From Planctomycetota bacterium (GTDB lineage Bacteria; Planctomycetota; Brocadiia; SM23-32; JAKLEA01): a stretch of DNA of 64,000 bases. How positions within the stretch are numbered: the stretch's first letter is position 1; every line of letters starts with the position of its first letter. The notes under the pieces were generated by a model that saw only the letters and a list, made by a program, of their open reading frames with translations, made no database searches and had not been told where the DNA came from. The stretch spans positions 62,001 through 126,000 of the forward strand of contig JAKLEA010000013.1 of assembly GCA_022711755.1 (NCBI GenBank), written 5' to 3'. This document shows, piece by piece, positions 44,211 through 54,339 of this stretch. The position numbers and the translations under genes were made by a program.

Positions 44211-44252
44211 AGATACCCCCGATCTTCTTTCGTCGTCGGATGAGAATCGCCG

Positions 44253-45500
44253 TTATTCCGCGAAACACTTCATCAGCTCGTCGGCAAACAGGGCGTGGCC
44301 GCGGTCGTCCGGATGGTTTATCCCATTCTGAAGCAGAGTGATATAAGGTATTCCTTCCTTCCAGAGATGTTCCCACCGGGCCGAGGCGTCGGCCAGCGCA
44401 ATCCCGCGTTTCTGCGCGAAATCTCTCACGCCGAGGACGTATTTGCGATTCTCCGGTTGGCGCAGGTCGGCGAATCCCATCCATGACGGCATCGTGAAGT
44501 GCGGCGTGATGAGGATCAATTCCGAACCGAAGGGCTTGAGCCGCTCCTTCACGTCGGAGTAGGTGGATTCGACCTGTTCCGGAGTAAGCCACGCATCGTT
44601 AACGAACTCGATGGTCACGAGGTCGGGCTTCTCGTTCATGACCTTCTGCCAGTCGCACATCTCGCGCCATTCCTTCGGCACTTTGAGCGCGTCGGGGTAG
44701 AGCCATTGGTGGGAGCTTGATCCGCCGACCGCGACCACGACGACTTCGATCTTTGCCGAAGGGAATCGTTCTTTCAACCGTCTGGCGAAGACGGACGTGT
44801 AGCGGGTTTCGACCGAGCTTGTGTCGCCGCCGCACGTAACGCTGTCCCCCCAGCAGACGATCTTGACCGGTTCGCCCGCGTGGATTTTCGCCAGTGTCTT
44901 CGGGATTCGTCCGGGCGTAGTGCCGGTTATGGCCTGCTCCGCTGTCTCGATCACGGGGTAGACCTCGCAACCTTTTCCGTCGCTGTGATAGGGGATGAAG
45001 ACGTTGGCGATGCGCTTCTCGCCGGGCTGGAGCGCCGGCGGTTCGGGGGCGCTCAGGTGGCTCTTTCCCTTGCGGACTGTCTCCTTGCCGTCCGCCGTCC
45101 TCACAATCGAATCCAATCTTAGCAGAGAGAACTTGTAGTCCGCGCTGACGGCGTCCTGAGTCGTGACGCTGGCTTTCGGTCCGATGCCCACGGAACCCCA
45201 TGTCGGCTCAAGCAGATAGTCTTCACCGATTTTCAGAACGGTCTGGCCGTGGCGGACGACGACGCTTTCCGGGAGGATTGCGCCGGGGGCGGGGGTTCCC
45301 GCGCCGGGGGCGATTGTCTGCAAGTGCAGGAGTTTCGTCCCGCTGTGCCACGCTTCGGGTTTTTCGGGGGCGAGTTTGAGTTCCTCTCCGGCGATGCTGA
45401 CGATCTCGGCGGGGTCAACGTCTCTTGTCTCCGCCGCCGCGCCGTTGGTCAAAAGGCAGGCGAGCGCGCAGGCGACTGAAATTCCAAGTCTGGCGTCCAT
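44253..45500 (-). CDS. Secreted SGNH/GDSL-type hydrolase
   Basis: A 415-residue protein with a signal peptide (MDARLGISVACALACLLTNGAAA). The nucleophile block CWGDSVTCGG lies near residue 210. The Gly block (VVAVGGSSSHQWL) and Asn block (IEFVNDAWLT) follow, and the Asp-x2-His block is NHPDDRGH near the end. About 180 residues between signal peptide and catalytic domain form an extra beta-rich N-terminal part. Members deacetylate or deacylate carbohydrates and lipids outside the membrane. The ATG at 45500 is favoured by GGAG nine bases upstream; an ATG at 45515 would overlap that site. Confidence 0.87.
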   Translation of the reverse strand: MDARLGISVACALACLLTNGAAAETRDVDPAEIVSIAGEELKLAPEKPEAWHSGTKLLHLQTIAPGAGTPAPGAILPESVVVRHGQTVLKIGEDYLLEPTWGSVGIGPKASVTTQDAVSADYKFSLLRLDSIVRTADGKETVRKGKSHLSAPEPPALQPGEKRIANVFIPYHSDGKGCEVYPVIETAEQAITGTTPGRIPKTLAKIHAGEPVKIVCWGDSVTCGGDTSSVETRYTSVFARRLKERFPSAKIEVVVVAVGGSSSHQWLYPDALKVPKEWREMCDWQKVMNEKPDLVTIEFVNDAWLTPEQVESTYSDVKERLKPFGSELILITPHFTMPSWMGFADLRQPENRKYVLGVRDFAQKRGIALADASARWEHLWKEGIPYITLLQNGINHPDDRGHALFADELMKCFAE

Positions 45501-45725
45501 GGTTCGTGTCTCCATAATTCAGCACAGCGGGAAGTTTTCGGAAGACTCCTGCTTGGCAGGGATGAACATCATCGTCACACTGAAAAACATCGAACGAATC
45601 AAGTCCATAGTTTTTATTGTACAATTGGGGACATGAAATGCCAGCAATCTCGTAGGCCTGAATTTGACAGATGGCTTTCTGCACACATCAAAGGATGCGC
45701 TTGATATGAAAAACATTCTGAATCA

Positions 45726-47054
45726 TTACACGGGGCTTGTATTCGTCAACTTGCCATAAATCGCCACCGGCGTCGTTTCCTCAATCCGGACGCTGACTAA
45801 CTTTCCCTCCAGCCCGGCTTCGCCCTGGAAGATGACGATTTCGTTCCGTCTCGTGCGTCCGGTCAGCATCTCAGGTTTCTTGCGGGTCGGGCCTTCGGCC
45901 AGGACTTCGACCTCACGCCCGATCATAGCCTTGTGGTTCTCCAAGGCAATGCGTTCCTGCTCCTTAAGCAGGCGCTGATGCCGCTCGACGATGACGTCCT
46001 CCGGAAGTTGATCCGGCATCTTCTCCGCGCGGGTTCCCGGGCGGGTCGAATACTTGAAGAGAAAGCACTGCTGGAATCGGACTTCTCGCAGAAGCGACAT
46101 GCTCTGCTCGAAATCCTCGTTGCTCTCACCGGGGAAACCGACGATGAAATCGCCGGCAAGCGCGATATCCGGTACCGCATCGCGGAGCCGCCCGACAAGC
46201 TCCAGGTAATATTCGCGCGTGTAACCCCTATTCATGAGTTTAAGAATCCGGTCGCTGCCGCTCTGCGGGGGCATGTGCAGGTGTTCGCAGACCTTGTCCA
46301 GCCGGGCGATGGCCTGCGGGATGCGCGGGCCGAGGTCTTTCGGGTGGGACGTTATGAACCGCAGCCGCAGCAGTCCGGGGATGGCGTTGACGTCTTCCAG
46401 AAGGTCGGCGAGGCTGTAATCTCCGGGCAGGTCGCGTCCGTAGGAGTCTATGTTCTGCCCCAGCAGTGTGATTTCAACCGCGCCGTCTGCGACGAGCGCC
46501 TCGATCTCGCGGATGACCTCGCGCGGCTGGCGGCTGACCTGCGGCCCGCGAAGAGAGGGCACGACGCAGTAGGCGCACCAGTTGTCGCACCCGCGCATCG
46601 CGCAGACGTACGCGCTGTGGCGGGAGGGCCTTTGCGACGGCTCCCGGTCGGGGCCGTTTTCGGGAAATTCCTCGTCGAGGCGGATGACCGGCCCGCCGGT
46701 CCGGGTTGCTTCAGCCACAATCCCTGCGATCAATGGAAATGCCCGTGTTCCGCACACGATGCGAACGTGGGGAAATCGTTCGGTCAGTTCCGCGCCCATG
46801 CGCTGCGCCATGCAGCCCATGACGCCCACGATCACATCGGGCCGCTTGCGGCAGAAGGCGCGAAGGTTTCCAATATGGCTCAGCGCGCGCGTCTCGGCGT
46901 GATCTCGCACGGAGCACGTCACGAAAAGGATCAGGTCGGCTTCCTCGATGCGATTGACGAATTCGAAGCCGGCCGAGACCAGCGAGGCTCGAACAAGCTC
47001 GGAGTCCAGCTTGTTCATCTGGCATCCGAAGGTTTCAATATGCGCTTTCGGCAT
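45726..47054 (-). CDS. miaB: tRNA-2-methylthio-N6-dimethylallyladenosine synthase MiaB
   Basis: A 442-residue radical-SAM methylthiotransferase that modifies A37 of tRNAs reading UNN codons. The N-terminal UPF0004 domain has three conserved Cys (FGCQMN, VTCSVRDHA, VMGCMAQR). The radical-SAM Cys motif is C-D-N-W-C-A-Y-C. A C-terminal TRAM domain ends the protein. Length is normal. It is the last gene of a minus-strand run behind the zinc-ribbon gene, 54 bp away. Confidence 0.95.
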   Translation of the reverse strand: MPKAHIETFGCQMNKLDSELVRASLVSAGFEFVNRIEEADLILFVTCSVRDHAETRALSHIGNLRAFCRKRPDVIVGVMGCMAQRMGAELTERFPHVRIVCGTRAFPLIAGIVAEATRTGGPVIRLDEEFPENGPDREPSQRPSRHSAYVCAMRGCDNWCAYCVVPSLRGPQVSRQPREVIREIEALVADGAVEITLLGQNIDSYGRDLPGDYSLADLLEDVNAIPGLLRLRFITSHPKDLGPRIPQAIARLDKVCEHLHMPPQSGSDRILKLMNRGYTREYYLELVGRLRDAVPDIALAGDFIVGFPGESNEDFEQSMSLLREVRFQQCFLFKYSTRPGTRAEKMPDQLPEDVIVERHQRLLKEQERIALENHKAMIGREVEVLAEGPTRKKPEMLTGRTRRNEIVIFQGEAGLEGKLVSVRIEETTPVAIYGKLTNTSPV

Positions 47055-47108
47055 GGCGTAAGCGTGACTTGTGGACGATGTCGGAGCGGGAGGGATCGCT
47101 TGAATCCG

Positions 47109-47858
47109 CTATTCCTCTTCGCTTTCTTCGAGATACTGGATACGTCCGCAGGAGGAGCAGAAAACGAGCGTGTCGCCGCGCATCAGCACGTTCACCTGCT
47201 GGAGCGTGACTTTGGTATTACAACCGCGGCAGATGAAGTGCATGGGCGATTTAGGCCCGACATCCTGCTTGCGGCTGACGGGAACAAGCGCCTTGGCCCC
47301 GTGGTGGCTGCTAAGCCGCTCGAACTGCTTGATGGCGTCGTGGCTTACTTTGGCCTTCTGATGCTCGCATCTGGACTTCTGAGCCTCGATCTGCGCGTCA
47401 AGCTCTTGTTTGATGCCCTCGGTGTGCTTCCGGATTTCTCCAATATTCGTTTCAGCGGCCTTGATCTCCTCTTTTATTGATTTGATCTCCGCCTGCGTCA
47501 TTTCGACATTTGTCATGGCGACGAGAATTTCGTCCTCGATCTTTGACTTGTCGGCGTTATGGCCGCGGATTTCGGTGCAGACGGCGTCGTATTCAGCCTG
47601 CTTTCGGATCGTGTTGAGTTTGGCCTTTAGTTGTGCGATCTTGGACTCGATGGAAGCCAGTTCGGAGTCGCGTCCGCCGGTTGCTGCCTGTTCCTTCTTG
47701 AGTTGTTGTTGTTTTTCTTCGAGTCTTTTCTTCGCCATGTCGAGGATCTGCTGCGCTGCCTGTTCCTCCTCTGCGCAGCCCTGTCGCTCGGCCATCAGGT
47801 CCTGAAGTTTGAGGACAAGGTTCTGGTAATCAATGAGAGGTTTGAGTTTTTCGTTCAT
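47109..47858 (-). CDS. Coiled-coil protein with C4 zinc ribbon
   Basis: A 249-residue protein of the C4-type zinc-ribbon/DUF164 family. Residues ~1-180 form a long antiparallel coiled coil (Glu/Lys/Gln-rich). The C-terminus holds two Cys pairs (C-R-G-C and C-S-S-C) that make a zinc ribbon. Such proteins occur widely with unknown, possibly nucleic-acid-related function. The ATG at 47858 follows AGGGAATA; the longer upstream frame runs through a terminator hairpin and is rejected. It lies between rpoD and miaB. Confidence 0.88.
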   Translation of the reverse strand: MNEKLKPLIDYQNLVLKLQDLMAERQGCAEEEQAAQQILDMAKKRLEEKQQQLKKEQAATGGRDSELASIESKIAQLKAKLNTIRKQAEYDAVCTEIRGHNADKSKIEDEILVAMTNVEMTQAEIKSIKEEIKAAETNIGEIRKHTEGIKQELDAQIEAQKSRCEHQKAKVSHDAIKQFERLSSHHGAKALVPVSRKQDVGPKSPMHFICRGCNTKVTLQQVNVLMRGDTLVFCSSCGRIQYLEESEEE

Positions 47859-47885
47859 CTTATTCCCTGCAATGCGCGTTAAATG

Positions 47886-47917
47886 AAAAAAGCCCGGAAG
47901 GTTTGAACCTGCCGGGC
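47886..47917 (-). terminator. Intrinsic terminator between rpoD and the zinc-ribbon gene
   Basis: On the minus strand GCCCGG...GGTT-CAA-AACC...CCGGGC forms a hairpin with one small internal loop, followed by TTTTTT. It lies about 130 bp beyond the rpoD stop and just before the zinc-ribbon start. A second hairpin, GCGGGCAG-CCCAA-CTGCCCGC, is upstream near 47974-47994. Confidence 0.8.
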
Positions 47918-48045
47918 CGCTCCTTCGGGAACGGACTGCGACCAAATGGGCCATGCTCCAGCGCCCGATCTGCGGGCAGCCCAACTGCCCGCGCCAACGG
48001 ACGGTCTTTTCAACCCGCTTGCGTCTGACGGCGTGGAACGCGGAA

Positions 48046-49857
48046 TCACGCTTCTGTTTCCTCCAATTCCAGGAAACCTTCCAGCTTTCTACTTCTGACG
48101 GGGTGCTGAAGCTTGCGCACGGCCTTGGCTTCGATCTGACGCACGCGCTCGCGCGTCACCTGGAAGCGCTTCCCGACTTCTTCAAGGGTATAAGTATAAC
48201 CATCGCCAAGCCCGTAGCGAAGCTTTATTATTTCTCTTTCCCTGTAGGTCAGGGTATTGAGCACGTCTTCAATCTTGTCCTTCAGCATTCCCTTGGTGGC
48301 GAAGTTGACGGGGCTTTCGGCGGTCTCGTCCTCGATGAAGTCGCCGAAGAAGCTGTCATCGCTGTCGCCGACCGGGCGATCCAGGGAGATCGGGTGACGG
48401 TAAATCTTGAGGACTCGACGGGTTTCCGCGACGCTGAGCCTTGCGCGCTTTGAAATCTCCTCGACGGTCGGCTCCCGGCCCAGTTCCTGGACGAGACGCT
48501 TGGTCACGTTGCGGATCTTGCTCATCGTCTCGATCATGTGGACCGGTATGCGGATTGTCCGCGCCTGATCCGCGATTGAGCGGGTGATGGCCTGGCGTAT
48601 CCACCACGTGGCGTAGGTGCTGAACTTGTAGCCGCGCTTATATTCATACTTGTCCACGGCGCGCATCAGCCCCGTGTTGCCCTCCTGAATGAGGTCCAGG
48701 AAGCTCAGGCCGCGGTTGCGATATTTCTTGGCTATGCTGACCACAAGCCGCAGGTTGCCGCCGGAGAGGTTGCGCTTGGCTTCCTCGTAGTCGGCGCAGA
48801 CCTGTTTGATCAGTTCCACGTTGGCTATGAAGGACGTGGCCGGCTCCTGAACTGAGGCTTCCAGCTCCGCAAGCTCAGCGTCAAAGCTTTCTCGCTTTTT
48901 CTGGAGCGCCTTGCGTGTTCCGCATTGCTCGATCCTCTGCATGGCGTCCTTCATCCGCTCGGCGATGGCGACAAGCTGCTCCATGATTGGCTGAACCTTC
49001 TTTGTGCGAAGGTTCAACTCATCAAGAAGCACGCGCGCTTTGCGGCGCCTTGCGTGCACGCGGCGCATGAGGAGCGCCTTTTCCCGCACAGGAGTTCTGG
49101 CGCGGCAGATATGCTCCCAGTCGTCCACGTTGCGCTGGAGCACGTTCCTGACTGTGTCGAGGTTCTGCGGGAGCCGGTAGACGATGTCCTCTTTGCTCAT
49201 CTCGGTCGTCCCGCCTTCGCTCATGATGGTTCGATCGAAGGGGGCCTCGCCTGCGGCGACCTCTGTCAGGATATTGACGAATTCGCGCAGCGAAATGTCA
49301 TTCTCCATGACCAGGCGGCGGAAGCACTTTCTGGACATCTCAATACGCTTGGCCAGGGATATCTCCTCATCTCGGCTCAGGAGCGGAATTTCGCCCATCT
49401 GCGTGAGATACATTCGCACCGGATCGTCAATGCGCTCATGAGCAGCTTCATCGCTTATGTTTATCCTCTTGGCCTTTTCCTCATCGTCTTCGTCGTCATC
49501 CGCTTCTTCCGGTCCCGTTTCATGCTGTTGCTGTTGCTGCTCTTCCTCCTCTTCCTCCTCCTCGACTTCCTCGGCTCCCTCCCCCCCGGTCAAGGCTCTC
49601 TGCTCGGCTTCTTCCTCGTCAATGAGGTCAACGCCCATCTCGTCCAGTGTCATGAGGATTTCGTCAATCTTCTCAGGCGAGACGGAGCTGTCCGGAAGGG
49701 CGTTGTTGAGCTCCTCGTAGGTCAGGAAGCCCCGGTCTTTTCCCCTGTCAAAAAGGGACTGTATTTCCGGGTCGCGCAGGAGGTCCTCAGCTCCTTGCGC
49801 AGCGGCTTTTGCCTGTTTCAAAGCTTCTTTTTCAGTATCTTTCTGCTTCTTTGTCAT
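48046..49857 (-). CDS. rpoD: RNA polymerase primary sigma factor RpoD
   Basis: A 603-residue group 1 sigma-70. Region 1.1 is at the N-terminus. Region 2 contains [22 protein letters not shown] and the -10-reading [15 protein letters not shown]. Region 3 starts near [12 protein letters not shown]. Region 4 has [22 protein letters not shown], the -35-reading helix-turn-helix. Between regions 1.1 and 1.2 an acidic tract (E-rich, then Q5-H, then D/E-rich) of about 45 residues is inserted. It lies 69 bp behind dnaG, as in the classical macromolecular-synthesis operon but without rpsU. Confidence 0.97.
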   Translation of the reverse strand: MTKKQKDTEKEALKQAKAAAQGAEDLLRDPEIQSLFDRGKDRGFLTYEELNNALPDSSVSPEKIDEILMTLDEMGVDLIDEEEAEQRALTGGEGAEEVEEEEEEEEQQQQQHETGPEEADDDEDDEEKAKRINISDEAAHERIDDPVRMYLTQMGEIPLLSRDEEISLAKRIEMSRKCFRRLVMENDISLREFVNILTEVAAGEAPFDRTIMSEGGTTEMSKEDIVYRLPQNLDTVRNVLQRNVDDWEHICRARTPVREKALLMRRVHARRRKARVLLDELNLRTKKVQPIMEQLVAIAERMKDAMQRIEQCGTRKALQKKRESFDAELAELEASVQEPATSFIANVELIKQVCADYEEAKRNLSGGNLRLVVSIAKKYRNRGLSFLDLIQEGNTGLMRAVDKYEYKRGYKFSTYATWWIRQAITRSIADQARTIRIPVHMIETMSKIRNVTKRLVQELGREPTVEEISKRARLSVAETRRVLKIYRHPISLDRPVGDSDDSFFGDFIEDETAESPVNFATKGMLKDKIEDVLNTLTYREREIIKLRYGLGDGYTYTLEEVGKRFQVTRERVRQIEAKAVRKLQHPVRSRKLEGFLELEETEA

Positions 49858-49926
49858 GCTTTCTCGCTTTGTTTGTGGTTGCTCTGGCCGGCCCTGAGGA
49901 CCGGATTGATCTTTGTCCGGATCTGC

Positions 49927-51774
49927 CTATTGTTCTTCGTCTTCCCGTGGTTTCTCAGCAAATCGGGCGCTGCCGCGCCTGCTGCCGCCGAAACGCTTTG
50001 CGGCGGACTGGTTTGATTGCTGCCTCTGATGGTAAAGCCTGATCAGTCGGGCCTCTTCGTCTTCCGTGCGGGGGTTGGGAGTAGTCAACAGCATTTTTGC
50101 GCCGCGTGTTTCCTGTTGCGCTTTTTCGTAACGCCAGTATCCGAAGTATTCTTCCAGCCGTTTGCGCGGGGAGGAAGTGTTTCGACATTCCCTTTCAAGC
50201 GCGGCGGCAAGAATCCGTGAGGCATCTTGATCAACCCAGAAGTTTGAAAGGTCTGCTGAAGTGACTGCGCCTCTCCCTTCGTATATCTCAACCATCCGAC
50301 GGGCGATGTCGCGTTTGACTGAGCTATGGAAACGATCGGGGAAGATTTCAGAAGCTTCGGAGATCAGTTCGTTGTGCGTTAGAAGCAGCCCGATGAGTTC
50401 CGTCTCCGCAAGATCGCGTCCGGTTAATTCTTCGCCTCCGGTTTCTGATGCTTCGTTTGTCGCTGCCCCGCCGATTCGTCTTGTCTGGCGCTTGGCCAGA
50501 CGTTGTGAAGCTGCGCGCTGGTCAACTCCCATCTTCTCGCAGAGCAGACGCAGCAACTCCTGCTGCCGCAACGTATCTTCTTGGGACAGAAGGAGTTCCG
50601 ACATCTGATCGAACGCGCTCATTCGTCCGGCCAGGGTGGTCATGTCGAATCTCTTACACGTCTGTCTGACTTGGAAATCAAGTATCTCCTCCGCCGTGTT
50701 AATCTGCCTGAGAAATTCCTCGGGGCCTCGTTCGCAGAGGAAGTCGCACGGGTCCATGTCCCCGGTAAGAACGCACACTTTTACGGGGAAGTCCTCCCGG
50801 AGGAAAACCTCGGCGCTGCGTTCGGATGCGTGAATACCCGCTTCGTCGCTGTCGAAAACCAGGATTGCGCTATCAACGTAGCGGCGCAGAACCCGGATGT
50901 GATCCTGAGTCAGAGCGGTTCCAAGCGTGGCTACGGCCCAATCAATGCCCATCTGATGGGCCATGATCACGTCCGTGTAACCCTCCATTATTATCGCCTG
51001 TCCCTTGGCGCGAATGGATTCCAGTCCTTCGCTCAGTCCGTAAAGGTTCCGGCGTTTCGAGAAGAAGGTTGTTTCGGGGGAATTCAGATATTTCGGCTGG
51101 TCGTCCCCCATGGTGCGCGCGCCGAAGCCGACAACCGATCCATGCACATCCTTTATCGGGAACATGACGCGGTTGCGGAATCTGTCGTAATGCCCTGTAC
51201 CTTCACGGTTTCTGATCGCAAGACCGGCCTCCTCAAGCGCCATCGAATGGAAGCCGGCGGCGCCGGCGTGGCGCAAAAGCGCATCCCAGGATTCAAGGCT
51301 GTAACCCAGATGAAAGCGTCTTATGGAGTCGTCCCCGAGATTACGTCCTCGAAGGTAATTGTATCCTGTTATGCCAACGTCCTTGTCTCTGAGCAGGCCG
51401 CAGTAAAAGTCCCGCGCAAGTTCCAGAAGTTTGCGCAGACGGGCTGTTTTGTCTCTTGATTCCTTTGAAATCTCTGTTTCAGGCAGGGAGATGCCGGTCC
51501 GCGTGGCCAGAATTCTGACCGCTTCAGGGAACTCCGCGCGCTGGGTTTTCATGATGAAACGGAAGGAATCGCCGGATTCGCCACACCCGAAGCAGTGGTA
51601 GAACTGACGTTCCGGATGGACGGCAAAGGAGGGGGTTTTCTCGTCATGAAATGGGCATAAACCCCAGAATTGGCGACCTTTACGCGAAAGGCGGACCTTT
51701 TCCCCGATCAACTGAACAATGTCAGTCGAAGCTGCAATTTGGGAGATCAGATTCTCCGGATAGTATCGGGCCAA
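49927..51774 (-). CDS. dnaG: DNA primase DnaG
   Basis: A 615-residue primase that makes RNA primers for replication. The zinc finger (CPFHDEKTPSF, then YHCFGCG) lies at residues ~40-66. The TOPRIM core contains IIMEGYTDVIMAHQ and VFDSDEAG. A C-terminal helicase-binding part follows. Length and domain order are normal. It is divergent from dprA across about 200 bp and sits upstream of rpoD in the same transcription unit. Confidence 0.96.
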   Translation of the reverse strand: MARYYPENLISQIAASTDIVQLIGEKVRLSRKGRQFWGLCPFHDEKTPSFAVHPERQFYHCFGCGESGDSFRFIMKTQRAEFPEAVRILATRTGISLPETEISKESRDKTARLRKLLELARDFYCGLLRDKDVGITGYNYLRGRNLGDDSIRRFHLGYSLESWDALLRHAGAAGFHSMALEEAGLAIRNREGTGHYDRFRNRVMFPIKDVHGSVVGFGARTMGDDQPKYLNSPETTFFSKRRNLYGLSEGLESIRAKGQAIIMEGYTDVIMAHQMGIDWAVATLGTALTQDHIRVLRRYVDSAILVFDSDEAGIHASERSAEVFLREDFPVKVCVLTGDMDPCDFLCERGPEEFLRQINTAEEILDFQVRQTCKRFDMTTLAGRMSAFDQMSELLLSQEDTLRQQELLRLLCEKMGVDQRAASQRLAKRQTRRIGGAATNEASETGGEELTGRDLAETELIGLLLTHNELISEASEIFPDRFHSSVKRDIARRMVEIYEGRGAVTSADLSNFWVDQDASRILAAALERECRNTSSPRKRLEEYFGYWRYEKAQQETRGAKMLLTTPNPRTEDEEARLIRLYHQRQQSNQSAAKRFGGSRRGSARFAEKPREDEEQ

Positions 51775-51975
51775 CTGTTCTTCCGCCTCCAGCGACGCCG
51801 GGAAATGGAAAATAACGGGTTAAATATAGTCACCTTTTGCTCTTTGTCAACCGGAGGAAGGAAAACATCTTCTTTTCACGGATTCCACAGCTTGAATTCG
51901 CTATCCGGCAATGCAAGAATGGCCTCCCTTAAAGCTGCATGAAAATTCATGGCATTTTTCCCAAAGAGATGATTC

Positions 51976-53097
51976 ATGGCTGACGGACAGGATATTTTGG
52001 CTCTGCTTCAGATAGTAATGACGCCGAAGGTTGGGCCTCGCACGGGGAGGGCGCTTATTGAACATTTCGGCTCCGCTGCCGCTGTCCTCAAGGCTTCGCG
52101 TCGCGACTTGCAGGAAATCCAGGGAATAGGCGGCAAGATCGCTGAGAATATTCAACGTCCCTTCCGCGAGGAGGATGCTGAGGCGGAGATGAATCTTGCC
52201 AGGGATCATAATGTGAAACTCATTGCTTTTGATGAGGAAGAATATCCCGATGGAATCAGGAGACTTGGAGACGATGCGCCGCTGATTCTGTATATCAAGG
52301 GAAACTTTATCCCGCAGGATGATCTGGCGATTGCGATTGTCGGCAGCAGGGCGGCGACGCATTACGGGCGCAAGGCGGCAAAGCAGATATCCTTCGGGAT
52401 TGCTTCGGCGGGTGTGACGATAATCAGCGGGCTTGCCCGGGGGATTGACGGGGTTGCGCACCAGGCGGCGCTTGACGCCAAAGGCCGGACGATTGCTGTA
52501 GTCGGCAACGGTCTGGCGACTGTCTATCCTGCTGAACACAAAGAACTGGCGGAGAAGATTTCCGCCAATGGGGCGGTCATTTCGGAGCTTCCGATGAAGA
52601 CCGGTCCTGAGGCGGGGAATTTCGCCCCGCGCAACCGCCTTATTAGCGCGCTTTCCCACGGGGTGGTGATCGTCGAGGCGGGCTTGAAGAGCGGGACGCT
52701 GATGACGGCCAACTGGGCGCTTGAGCAGGGCAAGGAGGTCTTTGCCGTGCCGGGCAACATTGACAGCCCGAACAGCCAGGGAACTCACCGCCTGATAAAG
52801 GAGGGCGCGCGTCTGGTAGAGAACGCCGAGGATGTTCTGCGGTCACTCGGGCCGCTGCCAAGCGCGGTGAGAACGGCTGATGATTCAAGCGTGGCCGATC
52901 CGCGGACGCTTTCGCTGAAGGGGCCCGAGAAGCAGGTTTTCGACGTTCTGGACAGCGTGGGGCAGGGCGTTGACGAACTGATACAGAAGACGGGGTTGAC
53001 CGCCCCTGTCGTAAATAGCGTATTGACGATACTGGTTGTCAAGCGGCTGGCGCAACAGATAGCCGGGCAACGCTACGTCCGCGCCGCGACCGTCTGA
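51976..53097 (+). CDS. dprA: DNA processing protein DprA
   Basis: A 373-residue protein that loads RecA on incoming single-stranded DNA during transformation. An N-terminal SAM/HhH-like part ([19 protein letters not shown]) precedes the Rossmann core. The core carries the signature elements [46 protein letters not shown] and FAVPGNI. A C-terminal winged helix follows (~residues 305-373). It is divergent from dnaG. thiS starts 155 bp downstream. Confidence 0.95.
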   Translation: MADGQDILALLQIVMTPKVGPRTGRALIEHFGSAAAVLKASRRDLQEIQGIGGKIAENIQRPFREEDAEAEMNLARDHNVKLIAFDEEEYPDGIRRLGDDAPLILYIKGNFIPQDDLAIAIVGSRAATHYGRKAAKQISFGIASAGVTIISGLARGIDGVAHQAALDAKGRTIAVVGNGLATVYPAEHKELAEKISANGAVISELPMKTGPEAGNFAPRNRLISALSHGVVIVEAGLKSGTLMTANWALEQGKEVFAVPGNIDSPNSQGTHRLIKEGARLVENAEDVLRSLGPLPSAVRTADDSSVADPRTLSLKGPEKQVFDVLDSVGQGVDELIQKTGLTAPVVNSVLTILVVKRLAQQIAGQRYVRAATV

Positions 53098-53252
53098 TGA
53101 TAAGGTTTTTTGGGGCGAGAAGGCGGACTGATATAATGCAAACGATTGATTTCTTCCGCCGGAATCGTAGTATGTTCCGCGCTGGAGCCGGGCGATTGCG
53201 CGTCGGCAGGGCGGAATGGCGGCGCATCAGCGGACCCGGAGGTAAAGAACAG

Positions 53253-53453
53253 ATGCGCGTGACAGTGAATGGAGACGCAAGAGACGTCGCTGAAGGGCTG
53301 ACCATAAGGGCTTTGCTCGATCTGCTGGACATGCCCAGGGAGGGCGTGGCGGTCGAGCGCAACCGCGAGATAGTCCCGAAAGCCGAGCATTCGGCCACGG
53401 TTCTGAAATCAGGGGACGAACTGGAGATTGTGACCTTCGTTGGCGGAGGATGA
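53253..53453 (+). CDS. thiS: Sulfur-carrier protein ThiS
   Basis: A 66-residue ubiquitin-fold protein ending in the required VTFVGGG; its C-terminal Gly-Gly is thiocarboxylated to deliver sulfur for the thiazole ring. The ATG at 53253 is favoured by GGAGG (about 53239) and the family length. The longer frame from 53097 has no family match in its extra N-terminus. It overlaps thiG by four bases (ATGA). Confidence 0.93.
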   Translation: MRVTVNGDARDVAEGLTIRALLDLLDMPREGVAVERNREIVPKAEHSATVLKSGDELEIVTFVGGG

Positions 53454-54247
53454 CCAAATTGGCAGAGCAATGCGCGAAGCAGGATGACAAGGTCAAGCTG
53501 GGCAAATACGAGTTCTCATCGAGGCTCTTCGTCGGCACCGGCAAATACGCGACCTTCCCGCTCATGGCGGAGGCGCTGGAGGCCAGCGGGTGCGAGGTGG
53601 TGACGGTTGCGGTACGCCGCGTGAACCTGACCGACCGGAGCAAGGAATCCCTGCTGGACTACGTTGACAGGAAGAAATATACGATCCTGCCCAACACAGC
53701 CGGTTGTTTCAATGCAGAGGAAGCCATCAGGACCGCGCGGCTGGGGCGGGAAGCAGGTTTCTCCGATCTCGTGAAATTGGAAGTGCTTGGCGACCAGAAG
53801 ACGCTCATGCCGGACCCGATAGACACGCTGAAGGCATGTGAGACGCTCGTCAAGGAGGGTTTCACGGTGCTGGTCTACACGTCCGACGATCCGATCGTGG
53901 CCAGGCGGCTGCAGGACGCCGGCGCGACCAGCGTCATGCCCGCCGGGGCGCCGATCGGCAGCGGGCAGGGCATCCTGAACCGCAACAACATCCGCATCAT
54001 CCTGGAGCAACTGACTGTGCCGGTGATCGTTGACGCCGGTGTCGGGACGGCCAGCGACGTGGCGGTTGCGATGGAGATGGGATGCCAGGGAGTGCTGCTG
54101 AACACGGGAATCGCCCATGCGAAGGACCCCGTGAAGATGGCGCGGGCGATGAAACTCGCATGCGAGTCCGGCAGACTTGCCTGTCTCGCGGGGCGCATAC
54201 CGAAGAAGCTTTACGCGACCGCCAGCAGTCCGGACAAGGATTTCTAG
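53450..54247 (+). CDS. thiG: Thiazole synthase ThiG
   Basis: A 265-residue TIM-barrel enzyme that assembles the thiazole phosphate from deoxyxylulose phosphate, dehydroglycine and ThiS-thiocarboxylate. The Schiff-base Lys is in VKLEVLGD. Other signatures are RLFVGTGKY near the start, [12 protein letters not shown] and [19 protein letters not shown]. Translation is coupled to thiS. ThiH/ThiO and ThiF are not in this window. The gene ends 92 bp before hisF. Confidence 0.96.
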   Translation: MTKLAEQCAKQDDKVKLGKYEFSSRLFVGTGKYATFPLMAEALEASGCEVVTVAVRRVNLTDRSKESLLDYVDRKKYTILPNTAGCFNAEEAIRTARLGREAGFSDLVKLEVLGDQKTLMPDPIDTLKACETLVKEGFTVLVYTSDDPIVARRLQDAGATSVMPAGAPIGSGQGILNRNNIRIILEQLTVPVIVDAGVGTASDVAVAMEMGCQGVLLNTGIAHAKDPVKMARAMKLACESGRLACLAGRIPKKLYATASSPDKDF

Positions 54248-54255
54248 CGCGCTAT

Positions 54256-54309
54256 GTGGAGTGCTGTAGCCATGCTACAGCCTTCCAAGCGGGAAGCCAT
54301 GCTTCTCGC
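54256..54309. repeat. Two hairpins of the AGCCAYGCT type between thiG and hisF
   Basis: After GTGGAGTG the first hairpin is GCTGTAGC-CAT-GCTACAGC (54263-54281). The second is GCGGGAAGC-CAT-GCTTCTCGC (54289-54309, one G-T pair). The layout matches the block at 2965-3026: the central AGCCATGCT is shared while the flanking stem bases differ but still pair. Confidence 0.6.
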
Positions 54310-54339
54310 GCGGTCAAGCTTGAGAGCTTCAGGAATACC

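Noticed and set aside
45933..47480. 515-codon rightward frame opposite miaB and the zinc-ribbon gene
   Set aside because: It lies antisense to two firmly identified genes, has no ribosome-binding site or family motif, and owes its length to GC-rich third positions.
47859..48045. RNase P RNA or 6S RNA
   Set aside because: Too short for RNase P RNA, the conserved core motifs are absent, and no long 6S-type bubble hairpin could be traced.
53098..53252. Possible TPP riboswitch ahead of thiS
   Set aside because: The conserved thi-box elements (CUGAGA and ACCUGAUCUGG-like) are not seen here or ahead of thiE.
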